Positions 46,351 through 56,822 of a stretch of 64,000 nt of DNA are shown here, in pieces. Both the position numbers and the translations under genes were made by a program. Every line of letters starts with the position of its first letter. The stretch's first letter is position 1. Below the pieces are notes generated by a model, which searched no databases, was not told the DNA's origin, and saw only the letters and a program-made list of their open reading frames with translations. This DNA is from Littorina saxatilis. Taxonomy: Eukaryota; Mollusca; Gastropoda; Littorinimorpha; Littorinidae. The stretch lies in NCBI RefSeq assembly GCF_037325665.1, contig NC_090246.1:54962547-55026546 (forward strand), written 5' to 3'.

Positions 46351-46652
46351 GCATACCTTTGTCGGATGCCGCTTTTGACTACACACGCCCGACGATGCGG
46401 GTTTGTCTGAACCCATACATTTGAAAGAGTGTTTTTACCGTTTATTTCTCTAACGACGATGCGGGTTTGTCTGAACCCATACATTTGAAAGAGGGTTTTT
46501 ACCGTTTATTTCTCTAACGACGGGGTGGGTTCAGGGAAACCCACAGCGCTACTTCAGTGGGTGCATCGAGTTTCTCCCTTCACCGACTTCTTGCAGGGGA
46601 GGGAGAGGGGGAGGGAGAGGGGGAGGGAGAGGCTGAGAGAGACTGAGAGACT

Positions 46653-46684
<32 letters not shown>

Positions 46685-48320
46685 CTAAGAAAGAGAGAGA
46701 GAGAGACTAAGAAAGAGAGAGAGACTAAGAAAGAGAGAGAGAGACTAAGAAAGAGAGAGACTAAGAAAGAGAGAGACTAAGAAAGAGAGAGAGAGAGAGA
46801 CTGACTAAGAAAGAGAGAGACTAAGAAAGAGAGAGAGACTAAGAAAGAGAGAGAGAGAGAGACTAAGAAAGAGAGAGAGAGACTAAGAGAGAGAGAGAGA
46901 GACAAAGAAAGAGAGAGAGAGACTAAGAAAGAGAGAGAGAGACTAAGAAAGAGAGAGAAAGAGAGACTAAGAAAGAGAGAGATAGAGACTAAGAAAGAGA
47001 GAGAGACTAAGAAAGAGAGAGAGAGAGAGACTAAGAAAGAGAGAGAGAGAGAGAGAGAGACTAAGAAAGAGAGAGAGAGAGAGACTAAGAAAGAGAGAGA
47101 GAGAGAGACTAAGAAAGAGAGAGAGAGACTAAGAAAGAGAGAGAGACTAAGAAAGAGAGAGGGAGAGAGACTAAGAAAGAGAGAGAGAGAGAGAGAGACT
47201 AAGAAAGAGAGAGAGGGAGACTAAGAAAGAGAGAGAGAGAGACTAAGAAAGAGAGACAGAGAGAGAGACTAAGAAAGAGAGAGAGAGAGACTAAGAAAGA
47301 GAGAGAGAGAGACAAAGAAAGGGAGAGAGAGAGAGACTAAGAAAGAGAGAGAGAGAGACTAAGAAAGACTGAGAGAGAGAGACTAAGAAAGAGAGAGAGA
47401 GACTAAGCCGAAAGAGAGAGAGAAAGAGAGAGACTAAGAAAGAGAGACAGAGAGAGACTAAGAAAGAGAGAGAGAGACTAAGAAAGAGAGAGAGAGAATA
47501 AGAGAGAGAGAGAGAGAGACTAAGAAAGAGAGAGAGAGAGACTAAGAAAGAGAGAGAGAGAGAGAGACTAAGAAAGAGAGAGAGAGACTAAGAAAGAGAG
47601 AGAGAGAGACTAAGAAAGAGAGAGAGAAAGACCAAGAAAGAGAGAGAGAGAGACTAAGAAAGAGAGAGAGACTAAGAAAGAGAGAGAGAGAGACTAAGAA
47701 AGAGAGAGAGAGAGAGAGACTAAGAAAGAGAGAGAGAGAGACTAAGAAAGAGAGAGAGAGAGACTAAGAAAGAGAGAGAGAGAGAGACTAAGAAAGAGAG
47801 AGAGAGACTAAGAAAGAGAGAGAGAGACTAAGAAAGAGAGAGAGAGACTAAGAAAGAGAGAGAGAGAGAGACTAAGAAAGAGAGAGAGAGAGAGAGAGAC
47901 TAAGAAAGTGAGAGAGAGACTAAGAAAGAGAGAGAGACTAAGAAAGAGAGACAGAGAGAGAGACTAAGAGAGAGAGAGACAGAGAGAGAGACTAAGAGAG
48001 AGAGAGAGACAGAGAGAGAGACAGACAGAGAGAGAGAGACAGAGACAGACAGTCAGATAGACAGACAGTCAGATAGACGGATAGACAGACAGACAGACAG
48101 AGCAACTGACAATAGACATACAGACAGAGAGATACGGACAGACAGACAGAGAGACAGACAGTCTCTTGGAGACAAACAGGCAGACAGACACTGTTCCGCC
48201 GCTTTGGTAATTATGGGTGTAGCAGAACCCGCGCCGTCGGCAGAGGGATAGTTACAATCACTACTACTCTTTAAAAGTATGGGTTTGTGTGAACCCAGGA
48301 AGCACGGCAAAGGTATGCAC
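46350..48320. repeat. TIR-bounded block filled with GA-rich minisatellite
   Basis: Left end reads TGCATACCTTTG(T)CGG, right end CGGCAAAGGTATGCA, an inverted pair about 2 kb apart. Inside are two tandem copies of a 66-bp unit (46389-46520, GATGCGGGTTTGTCTGAACC), then a long purine array, then (AGAC)n and a region echoing the left end (GGGTTTGTGTGAACCC). It may be a non-autonomous DNA element swollen by satellite growth. Confidence 0.5.
46595..48060. repeat. GA-rich minisatellite array
   Basis: About 1.4 kb of irregular units of the form GACTAAGAAAGAGAGAGA (16-30 bp), grading into (AGAC)n after 48000. Strong purine strand bias; array length in the assembly is not reliable. Confidence 0.92.
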
Positions 48321-48477
48321 TTTATAAATATCACTGTTTCTCTTTCCCCAATCTTGTAGCTGTTGTAGTTAACAAGCTCTATATTTTAACTTTGAGACTT
48401 ATGTTCTGAAAAAAATAGATCACACTCTGATGTAAACCTCCAGGTAACGCAACCCTAATTTCCTTAATATTAATTAT

Positions 48478-48677
48478 NNNNNNNNNNNNNNNNNNNNNNN
48501 NNNNNNNNNNNNNNNNNNNNNNNNNNNNNNNNNNNNNNNNNNNNNNNNNNNNNNNNNNNNNNNNNNNNNNNNNNNNNNNNNNNNNNNNNNNNNNNNNNNN
48601 NNNNNNNNNNNNNNNNNNNNNNNNNNNNNNNNNNNNNNNNNNNNNNNNNNNNNNNNNNNNNNNNNNNNNNNNNNNNN
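48478..48677. other. Assembly gap, 200 N
   Basis: Exactly 200 N. The 34 bases before it (48444-48477) are repeated exactly right after it (48678-48711), so the true gap may be an unmerged overlap. Confidence 0.98.
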
Positions 48678-48727
48678 GTAACGCAACCCTAATTTCCTTA
48701 ATATTAATTATTATATTATTATTATTT

Positions 48728-48924
48728 ATGCAAACTTACTTGACATAAAAATTGTTAAGTAAGTTTGCATACAATACAATACAATACAATACAATAACTT
48801 TATTAATCTCTAAAAGAGAAATTGCAAACGCTCAGCAATGCAATTTCTCTTTTAGAGATTAATAAAGTTATTGTATTGTATTGTATTGTATTGTATGCAA
48901 ACTTACTTAACAATTTTTATGTCA
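48728..48924. repeat. Long inverted duplication next to the gap
   Basis: About 90-bp arms: TGACATAAAAATTGTTAAG..(ACAAT)n..TAAAAGAGAAATTGC faces its complement with a centre near 48832. The outer arm duplicates the stop-codon end of the SWIM exon (48900-48924). Either a true foldback or an assembly artefact. Confidence 0.75.
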
Positions 48925-50077
48925 TCGAGAGCAGCTGGTGCAGTTTTCTTGGCAGCATGCCCCTTCCACATGTTTGCATTTGTAGTGTGTATAAGTTTTG
49001 TCTGCTGGCACAGTGTCGATTCCTTCAGTCATGTAGTGTGAAGCAGCACAAAGTGTGGCAGCCACATGGTTGCAAGACTGTCCTTTCTGGGTAAAAACAA
49101 CAACACACAATCAAATTCCGTTTGTGTCATCTTGATTTTCCTTAGCCTGCTAATAACAATTAACTTTATCTTTCCTAGGAATTCCTACAGAGAGCTTGTA
49201 AGCGCATGCTGTTGATATATATATATAAATAAAATATATACCGGCTAAGAATGGAATTTGATCTTATTGCAGTGATAACCTTCATTGACAAGAGGATTCA
49301 CAAACTCATGTGTACACACATTAAATAAAACTCCGCACTCAGGTACCTGGTATATTGAACACTAGTGACTAGATGATTACCCGGCCTCGCCGGGTGAGTG
49401 GCGCACCGTACGCCGGGTGAGTGGCGCACCGTACGCGATTGACGCCACACGAAGGAAGGGAGATAAACGCACAAAACACTGGAGAAGATAAGGAAGAGTT
49501 ACTGGGAATGGATGTACAGAAAAACCATAAAAACCAAAATCGGTTTAGTGCTGCGCGCTGAGAGCACGTGTTGAAAATTTTCTTCGACCAGATTGTGTCC
49601 GGGGTCTACCTGAAAATGCCCACCAAATTTGAAGCAGATCCATCGAGAACTTTGGCCGTGCATAGCGAACACACAGACAGACAGACACACACAAGCCGTA
49701 TATAGATATAGATGCCTAGCCAACATGGCATGGTCTCCTGTAGATAGGCCTACTGATTGAAACTTACATTTACATGCAGCTCATACTTTGTCAAAAAAGA
49801 CAGCTTTTGCATGCAGACATTTTCAGTAGAGAATTATGAATCTCTGTGTGTGTTTGTCACTTTGTGTGCCATGCATTATATGACTGACTATGAAAACTGA
49901 TTGTGTAAGATACCAAGTAACGCAGCCATCAAGTTAATCCCACAAAACATACAAGGCCAACAACACTTACCCAGCACTTGAATACACTCGCAGTAGGCTC
50001 CAAGTGCCTGTCCGGTCAGCGTCACTACACTGAGCATACTGACTTCGTTGCGAGTCTGCTTCATTGACGTCAGCACA
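48922..50077 (-). CDS. SWIM zinc-finger gene, two exons (partial)
   Basis: Two minus-strand pieces: an exon ending at 49971 (donor CTGG|GTAAGT, open from about 50077) and an exon 49082-48922 (acceptor AAAG|GA, stop TGA). Spliced in phase 1 they read GAYCECIQVLGQSCNHVAATLC, a textbook SWIM finger: CxC, seven residues, CxH. It is followed by YMTEGIDTVPADKTYTHYKCKHVEGACC. SWIM fingers occur in nuclear DNA- or protein-binding factors and next to recombinase-like domains in invertebrate families. The 5' part is lost or displaced because a LINE abuts the first exon at 50077, so this may be a broken copy. Product otherwise unknown. Confidence 0.6.
49110..49900. repeat. SWIM-gene intron with dispersed repeat
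   Basis: The part at about 49365-49715 looks like a dispersed element: a CGGCCTCGCCGGG hairpin, a doubled 23-bp unit (GCCGGGTGAGTGGCGCACC), then (CAGA)n and a CCGTATATAGATATAG end. Class uncertain. Confidence 0.45.
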
Positions 50078-50079
50078 CG

Positions 50080-52750
50080 TCTTCTTCTTCTTCCATTTAA
50101 CGCCCAGGGTCAACGTTCCGACTATTAGTGGCGCATTGGAGGGTTGCGGAAGAAAAAAAGGGGGGTGGGGGGGGGGGGGGGGGCAGGACCACACAGCATT
50201 TTCAAGTCTCGGGCTAGGCCAAGCCGGCGGCCGGAGCGGTTGCAGGGGTAAAACCCCTGCCGGTGCTGCCCTAGCCTTCATCGACCCTACTTACTGGTGG
50301 CCTAGGACAGGGTACAGGGTTTTGTTTACATGTGCTGGCAGTGGTGGGATGCGCTGGAGGTGAAGGCGGCTGCTGTCGCCGCGCTGACAACCTCCTCTGG
50401 TAGCTCATTCCACTCCCTGATGGTTTTGGGGAGGAAGCTGTTCAGTCTCGTATCGGTCTTGCTTGGGATCCTGTTGAAGGCTCTGGTGTTTGTTCTTGAG
50501 CTTCTTCTTGATCTGCTGGGGAGGTGTTGGAGCTCGTCGCAGTTGACCTTGACGAGATTGTTGGTAATCTTGTACAGCATACACAGTCTGGACGTCCGTC
50601 TGCGTTGCTCAAGAGAGGGCCACTGGAGGGTCTGCAGCATCTCTCCGACACTTGAGGTGTTGCGATGTCGGTGGAGAACGTAGCGTGCTGCCCTGCGCTG
50701 TACGGCTTCGATCTTGGCGATGTTCTTCTGCGAGGAGGGGTCCCAGGCTGTGCATGCGTACTCCAGCAAAGGTCGCACTAGGGACTTGTAGGCCAGTTCC
50801 TTGATGTGGACTGCTCCTATCTTGAGGTTCCTGCGAAGGAATCCAAGGGTCTGGTTGGCCTTCTTCACGATGGTGTCGATGTGAATATCCCACTTCAGAT
50901 CTGCTTGCACTGTCACTCCAAGGTATTTCGCGGAGGTGACATTCTCGAGGGCGTGTCCGTGCAGCGTATACTGGTGTGCGGAGGTCTTCTTCTTCTTACT
51001 GACTGTGAGCACACTGCATTTGTCGGGGTGGAAGGTCATGTCCCATTGTGACTCCCACTCTTCTAGTCGTTGTAGGTCGGACTGAAGGGCAGCATGATCG
51101 CTGGCGGCAGCGATGAGCCTGTAGACGATGGTGTCTTCGGCGAAGAGTCGAGTCGTGGAGGACACCCGCGCAGCCAAGTCATTGATGTAGATCAGAAATA
51201 GACAAGGTCCGAGGACTGATCCTTGTGGTACGCCTGACTTGACCGGGATGTTGGTTGACCTTGACCCTTCCACGACGACTGCTTGGCTCCGTCCATGTAG
51301 GAAACTGGCAATCCAGGAGTTGGTGGAGTTTCTGATGCCGTAGTGATGGAGCTTATGGACTAGTAGGGAATGGTTCACCTTGTCGAATGCCTTGGCAAAG
51401 TCCATCACCACGACATCTGTCTGGCCGTTCCTATCCAGGTTGGCTGCCAACTCGTTGATAAGCTCTAACAGCTGGGTCTCGCATGAGCGTTGTTTCCTGA
51501 AGCCATGCTGTTGAGGGGTGAGGATCAGCTGTTGCTCCAAGAAGTCCATGGTGTGACTAACGAGTATGTGCTCAAGGACTTTGCCAGATACACAGGTCAG
51601 GGATACAGGTCTATAATTCGCAGGGTTGTAGTGTTCTCCCTTCTTAAAGATGGGTGTGACGATGGCCTGCTTCCAGTCTGAGGGTACCTCGCCACTGTCA
51701 AGGGAGCGCTTGAAAATCGGAGTCAGGATGGGAGCGATGTCATGGGCAAGCTCTTTGAGCACTCTTGGTGAGATACCATCCGGGCCCGTCGCTTTTGTGG
51801 GGTTGAGGTCCGCAAGGAGTTTCTCGACGCCGTTGGGGGTGATCAGGATGTCGTCCATTGGTGGGTAGTTGGAGTCGGTGGCCATCTTACACTTCTCCTC
51901 AAACTCGGCTTGCGTATATTCCTTGCCGCTGCTGAAAGCTGTGTTGAATTGCGCGTTCAGGAGCTCTGCTTTGGCCTTGGGTTCAGTCACTAGTTTGCCC
52001 TCTGCTTTTAAGGGTGGGACTCCAGAGGCGGAGGACCTCAGTTGCTTCATGTAAGTCCAGAACCTCTTCATGCTGGGTTGCGTGCTTTGTTCTGAGTCCG
52101 TTGGGGTGAAAAGATTTCCCACGTATCTCCAGTAAGCTCGACGTAGCTGCTTCTGCACCTCTCTTTGAAGATCCCTTACTTCTTTCTTCAGAGCCTCTGT
52201 TCCATGCGTCTTCATGCGTCTGTATCTTCTGTCTCGTATGCGGATAAGTTTGCGTAGGTCATATGTAATCCAGGGGTAGGATTGCTTGTGTTTTGCAGTC
52301 TTGTGTGGTATGTGCTGCTTGATTGACTGCAGGAGTCCATCTCTGAAGGTCGTCCAGAGGGTATCAACGGGGGAGGCAGGGTCAAGGCTGTCAATCTTCT
52401 CCATGAGGGCAGCCATGTCGGTCTTCATGCTGTCCCAGTCTGCTTTTGCATATAGGGGGACAGGACGGGCGATGTTCGGGGATCTGGTGGCCTTGGCCTG
52501 AAACTCGAAGTACACCACCTCGTGGTCAGCCAGTTTCGGCATGACCTCGACTCGAGGGACGAGGTCTGAGGCGTTGGTGAGAACAAGGTCCAAAAAGTTG
52601 CCGCCGCGTGTTGGCTGGTGAACCACCTGCTCCAGTCCCAGGTCGAATGTGAGTTCCACAAACTCCTCATGAAGGGCCGGGTATGCTGATCCTGGTCTTA
52701 CTGTGGCCTCAGGCCATACTAGGCCAGGGAGGTTAAGTCTGATCACCACA
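50080..52750 (-). mobile_element. 5'-truncated LINE (Jockey/CR1-like group)
   Basis: A minus-strand copy with a 3' UTR and (GAA)n end near 50092, a G(20) homopolymer at about 50164-50183, and a long ORF2 remnant. The 5' break is in the endonuclease domain near 52748. No target duplication was found. It abuts the SWIM exon. Confidence 0.85.
50326..52749 (-). CDS. LINE ORF2 remnant: endonuclease end plus reverse transcriptase
   Basis: 807 open codons. Residues 1-75 are the last part of the AP-type endonuclease (GNFLDLVLTN, ADHEVVYFEF). RT follows: KQAIVTPIFKKGEHYNPANY, YRPVSLTCVSGKVLEHIL, QHGFRKQRSCETQLLE, MDFAKAFDKVNH, SGVPQGSVLGP, then the catalytic box at about 536-539 reads FAED rather than FADD, and YLGVTVQADLKWD. 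It ends with the C-terminal WN-LP motif (IREWNELPEEV). The frame is long and open, so the copy is young, but the truncated endonuclease and the Asp-to-Glu change make it unlikely to be active. Confidence 0.88.
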   Translation of the reverse strand: MVIRLNLPGLVWPEATVRPGSAYPALHEEFVELTFDLGLEQVVHQPTRGGNFLDLVLTNASDLVPRVEVMPKLADHEVVYFEFQAKATRSPNIARPVPLYAKADWDSMKTDMAALMEKIDSLDPASPVDTLWTTFRDGLLQSIKQHIPHKTAKHKQSYPWITYDLRKLIRIRDRRYRRMKTHGTEALKKEVRDLQREVQKQLRRAYWRYVGNLFTPTDSEQSTQPSMKRFWTYMKQLRSSASGVPPLKAEGKLVTEPKAKAELLNAQFNTAFSSGKEYTQAEFEEKCKMATDSNYPPMDDILITPNGVEKLLADLNPTKATGPDGISPRVLKELAHDIAPILTPIFKRSLDSGEVPSDWKQAIVTPIFKKGEHYNPANYRPVSLTCVSGKVLEHILVSHTMDFLEQQLILTPQQHGFRKQRSCETQLLELINELAANLDRNGQTDVVVMDFAKAFDKVNHSLLVHKLHHYGIRNSTNSWIASFLHGRSQAVVVEGSRSTNIPVKSGVPQGSVLGPCLFLIYINDLAARVSSTTRLFAEDTIVYRLIAAASDHAALQSDLQRLEEWESQWDMTFHPDKCSVLTVSKKKKTSAHQYTLHGHALENVTSAKYLGVTVQADLKWDIHIDTIVKKANQTLGFLRRNLKIGAVHIKELAYKSLVRPLLEYACTAWDPSSQKNIAKIEAVQRRAARYVLHRHRNTSSVGEMLQTLQWPSLEQRRRTSRLCMLYKITNNLVKVNCDELQHLPSRSRRSSRTNTRAFNRIPSKTDTRLNSFLPKTIREWNELPEEVVSAATAAAFTSSASHHCQHM

Positions 52751-54590
52751 GTTGCTTACTAGCTGTTGTGCCATGCAGAAAGACATTTTATGCACACAGT
52801 ATGTCTATCGACGCAGTAGTACAGTATCAGTAAGAAAGTTGATCCAGACTGATCTGTAGATCTGTGGTCGATCACCTCGGGCTCTGCTTCGCGCTTATGC
52901 AGGGGAAGTTCGCCAAGTCTTTCGTCCATATTAACCACCAATAGCCGTTTCAAACCAGAATTTCTCAAACGGTAATCCTCTGGCAATAGTACGTCGAGCA
53001 CCGAATATCCTTGGCATTCGTTGTCATTAATCCAACAAAATAAGGGCACAAATTTGTGGCCCACAAACTGCAAAGTGTGCCTCACATTTTTTTGGGCTTG
53101 GTTTTGTGGGCCACAAACTGTATTTCAATTTGTGGAGCATAAAATAAGGGGCACAAATTAAGCTTCATAAAAAATAAGGACAAATATTTGTGGGGCTTAA
53201 ACAGTGTTTTGGGCTCTTTTTTTTCCTCCTTATTTTGGACGTTGAACGTGGTTTTCAGACCTACTGCGTTTCGGTTTTTAGTTAATGGCGGTCGAAGGCG
53301 ATCTGTTTGGACAGAATCTCCAATGGCAATGATCATATGTGTGGCCATTTCTGCGAAAAGGGACACTGTTGATCTAAGCCTCTGATTGGAGAAACGCGGG
53401 GTCAAAGTTAGAGCAAAATGTAAACAAACTTTGCTGTGCTGACTGATGTCCACTTCAAGTTGAATTTCTAAAATGTTCAATGAATTATCAGCGATAGTAC
53501 AATGAACAGCAATTTAAAGTAATGGAAAATAGTCTTGGGATCAACATTACAAACTTCTACAAATGTTTATGTTCATTCCTCCTCAAAAAAAAAAAATCGA
53601 ACCGATGACAATTAAGTTGACTGCGATGATGCCGGAAATGCCGCAGAGTGTTTTGTTGTGCTTCGAGAAACATTTTTTCGTCGCTAGTTTTGGTCAAGTT
53701 AAAACAACTTACCTATTTTTTTTTTTAATGTTTGACAGTAAGCTTAATATAAACTTTCATCTGGAAGCACATTCAGCAAAGTGATGTAGCCAAATCATCA
53801 CACAGCTACATTTCACTAGACGGATCTATACGCATAGTTCAGGTAGATCTGACTTTCACGCGACCGTAGCACTGTACGAAAAAGCAGACGACAAACGCAG
53901 TTGCCCGATGAAGAACAGCTTGAAGAGGTTGTGCTACCACAAGAACATTCCAATAATTGAGTGGGGCAGGATTAAAAAGCTTTCCAGGACTGCAGTAGGA
54001 AGTGCATGGTTTTTCTGTCATTGACATTAATACCTAAGTTACACACAGCCAGTAAATGAGAGATGATGGTCAATGGTATCAAGTTCTTGGTGACAGTTCT
54101 TGCCCAAGCACGCGGAGCTGGTGGCCAGCAGGACAACGCGTAACTGGAGTGCAAGGACCAGGGAAAATAACCTCATGTAAAGCTGTGTGAGTGTGACCAT
54201 GGTGACGCCCATTAACTCTTAGTCGTATGATAATTCCAAGAATAAATCTTGATACGCTAGCTCTAGGTTGGGTTTATGACTGTAGATGCTTTGCCATGAT
54301 AATTATGCTGATGCAGTTTAAAGGAGTGTGTGTGTGTGTGCGTGGTCTTGTGTGCGTGCATGTGTGTGTGTGGATTGCACAAGATCTCCTTCAGGGACAA
54401 CTGCACCAACAACACATTCACCAGTCATTTTATCTGTTTGCCTGTTTTTGACAATAATACATGGAGTTAATATGATGTGTTAGTTTTAACTGTGTGTGTG
54501 TGTGACGGAGTGAGTGACGGAGTGAGTGAGTGAGTGAGTTTGTGTTACTGTTTGTCGATTTCTTACATGAGCCTTGAAGGCTTCGCCTCT
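52751..54590. other. Unassigned region upstream of the LINE
   Basis: A minus-strand frame (52759-53085) contains a protein-like stretch (VLDVLLPEDYRLRNSGLKRL) that might be a lost upstream exon. At 53040-53195 short units built on GTGG.CCACAAACTG recur irregularly. GT/GTGA microsatellites at 54328-54372 and 54490-54540. No gene supported. Confidence 0.35.
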
Positions 54591-54932
54591 TGTTTCAATT
54601 CTTTTTAACCAGCTATCAAATTCTGCAATGACTGATGATGATGATTGAAGGTGTGATGCACTTGGTGATTGTGTATTCATACAGCAAGTTCAATTTAGTA
54701 TAAATCAGTGTGAAGGTAAACCACAACAAACATATGCACAAACACACACAAGGTAGGCTGTAATAATTTCATAAAGAGTAAATGATTTAATTTCCAGTAC
54801 AATTTTGATTACACAAAAGAAAGTAAAATGAATACAAAATTCAAAAAAATATATTTCTCTCAAAACATGTTTTTTGAAATGCGTAAAATGGGCAAGTTTG
54901 TGTAGGCCAAAAATATCATTCATAACTATGAA
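54591..54932. repeat. Repeat Z copy 2 (left part)
   Basis: Matches 7776-8187. Interrupted by HLE1 copy E; the continuation at 55790-55915 matches the part of copy 1 on both sides of HLE3 copy A. Confidence 0.6.
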
Positions 54933-55789
54933 ACAAGTCGCGTAAGGCGAAAATACAACATTTAGTCAAGTAGCTGTCGAACTCACAGAATGAAACTGAA
55001 CGCAATGCAACGCAGCAAGACCGTATACTCGTAGCATCGTCAGTCCACCGCGCACGGCAAAGGCAGTGAAATTGACAGGAAGAGCGGGGTAGTACTTGCG
55101 CTGAGAAGGATAGCACGCTTTTCTGTACCTCTCTTTGTTTTAACTTTCTGAGCGTGTTTTTAATCCAAACATATCATATCTATATGTTTTTGGAATCAGG
55201 AACCGACAAGGAATAAGATGAAAGTGTTTTTAAATTGATTTCAAAAATTTAATTTTGATAATAATTTTTATATATTTAATTTTCAGAGCTTGTTTTTAAT
55301 CCGAATATAACATATTTATATGTTTTTGGAATCAGCAAATGATGGAGAATAAGATGAACGTAAATTTGGATCGTTTTAGAAAAAAATATTTTTTTTTACA
55401 ATTTTCCGATTTTTAATGACCAAAGTCATTAATTAATTTTTAAGCCACCAAGCTGAAATGCAATACCGAAGTCCGGGCTTCGTCGAAGACTACCTGACCA
55501 AAATTTCAACCAATTTGGTTGAAAAATGAGAGCGTGACAGTGCTGCCTCAACTTTCACGAAAAGCCGGATATGACGTCATCAAAGACATTTATCAAAAAA
55601 AGGAAAAAAACGTTCAGGGATATCATACCCAGGAACTCTCATGTCAAATTTCATAAAGATCGGTCCAGTAGTTTGGTCTGAATCGCTCTACACGCACGCA
55701 CACACGCACGCACACACACACATACACCACGACCCTCGTTTCGATTCCCCCTCGATGTTAAAACATTTAGTCAAAACTTGACTAAATGT
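54933..55789 (-). mobile_element. HLE1 copy E (Helentron-like)
   Basis: Full-length, reverse orientation: ACAAG-TCGCGTAAGGCGA at the left, CTTGACTAAATGT at the right; T flanks in element orientation. Inserted in repeat Z. Confidence 0.65.
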
Positions 55790-55960
55790 AAAAAGATGCC
55801 ATACTAACCCGGAGCATAATACATACATGTACCACACATAAATAAAATTAAAAAAATTAAAAAAAGGAACGCAAGCAGTAAAAACCAAAGATAGAGAGAA
55901 ATTAAAGCAAATGGATAACAGTTTATTAACACGGGCAAACAAATGTATAACACAGCTTAA

Positions 55961-56784
55961 ACAAGAAGGGCAAAGCCCATACGACTCACATGCTTGACCT
56001 AAACCTAGCAATGACATCATACACTAAGAACTGCTTTACACATTTTTCCTACCAAAATACATGTGACCTTGACCCAAGGTCAAGGTCATCCAAGGTCATG
56101 CAACACAAAGCTGTTAATTCAAGACATAGGAAGTACAATGGTGCTTATTGGCTCTTTCTACCATGAGATATGGTCACTTTTAGTGGTTCACTACCTTATT
56201 TTGGTCACATTTCATAAGGGTCAAAGTGACCTTGACCTTGATCATATGTGACCAAATGTGTCTCATGATGAAAGCATAACATGTGCCCCACATAATTTTT
56301 AAGTTTGAAACAGTTATCTTCCATAGTTCAGGGTCAAGGTCACTTCAAAATATGTATACAATCCAACTTTGAAGAGCTCCTGTGACCTTGACCTTGAAGC
56401 AAGGTAAACCAAACTGGTATCAAAAGATGGGGCTTACTTTGCCCTATATATCATATATAGGTGAGGTATTCAATCTCAAAAACTTCAGAGAAAATGGGAA
56501 AAATGTGAAAAATAGCTGGTTTTTAGACAACATTTATGGCCCCTGCGACCTTGACCTTGAAGCAAGGTCAAGATGCTATGTATGTTTTTTGGGGCCTTGT
56601 CATCATACACCATCTTGCCAAATTTGGTACTGATAGACTGAATAGTGTCCAAGAAATATCCAACGTTAAAGTTTTCCGGACGGCCGGCCGGCCGGCCGGC
56701 CGGACGGACGGACGGACGGACGGACGGACGGACGACTCGGGTGAGTACATAGACTCACTTTTGCTTCGCATGTGAGTCAAAAAA
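55961..56784 (-). mobile_element. HLE2 copy C (Helentron-like)
   Basis: Full ends as in copy A. GC tract of GGCCGG then CGGA units (56678-56733). Its neighbour copy D starts only 38 bp away in the same orientation. Confidence 0.65.
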
Positions 56785-56822
56785 CACCTGTGATAGTTAC
56801 ATGGCTATTAGGGCAACAACAA

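Noticed and set aside
46389-48060. CRISPR-like array
   Set aside because: Irregular purine minisatellite in animal DNA with no unique spacers or cas genes.
48474-48686. 70-codon frame of unknown residues
   Set aside because: It is the 200-N gap.
53972-54154. Minus-strand frame with CNLGINVNDRKTM, resembling an RT fragment
   Set aside because: Only about ten residues look RT-like; too short and weak to call.
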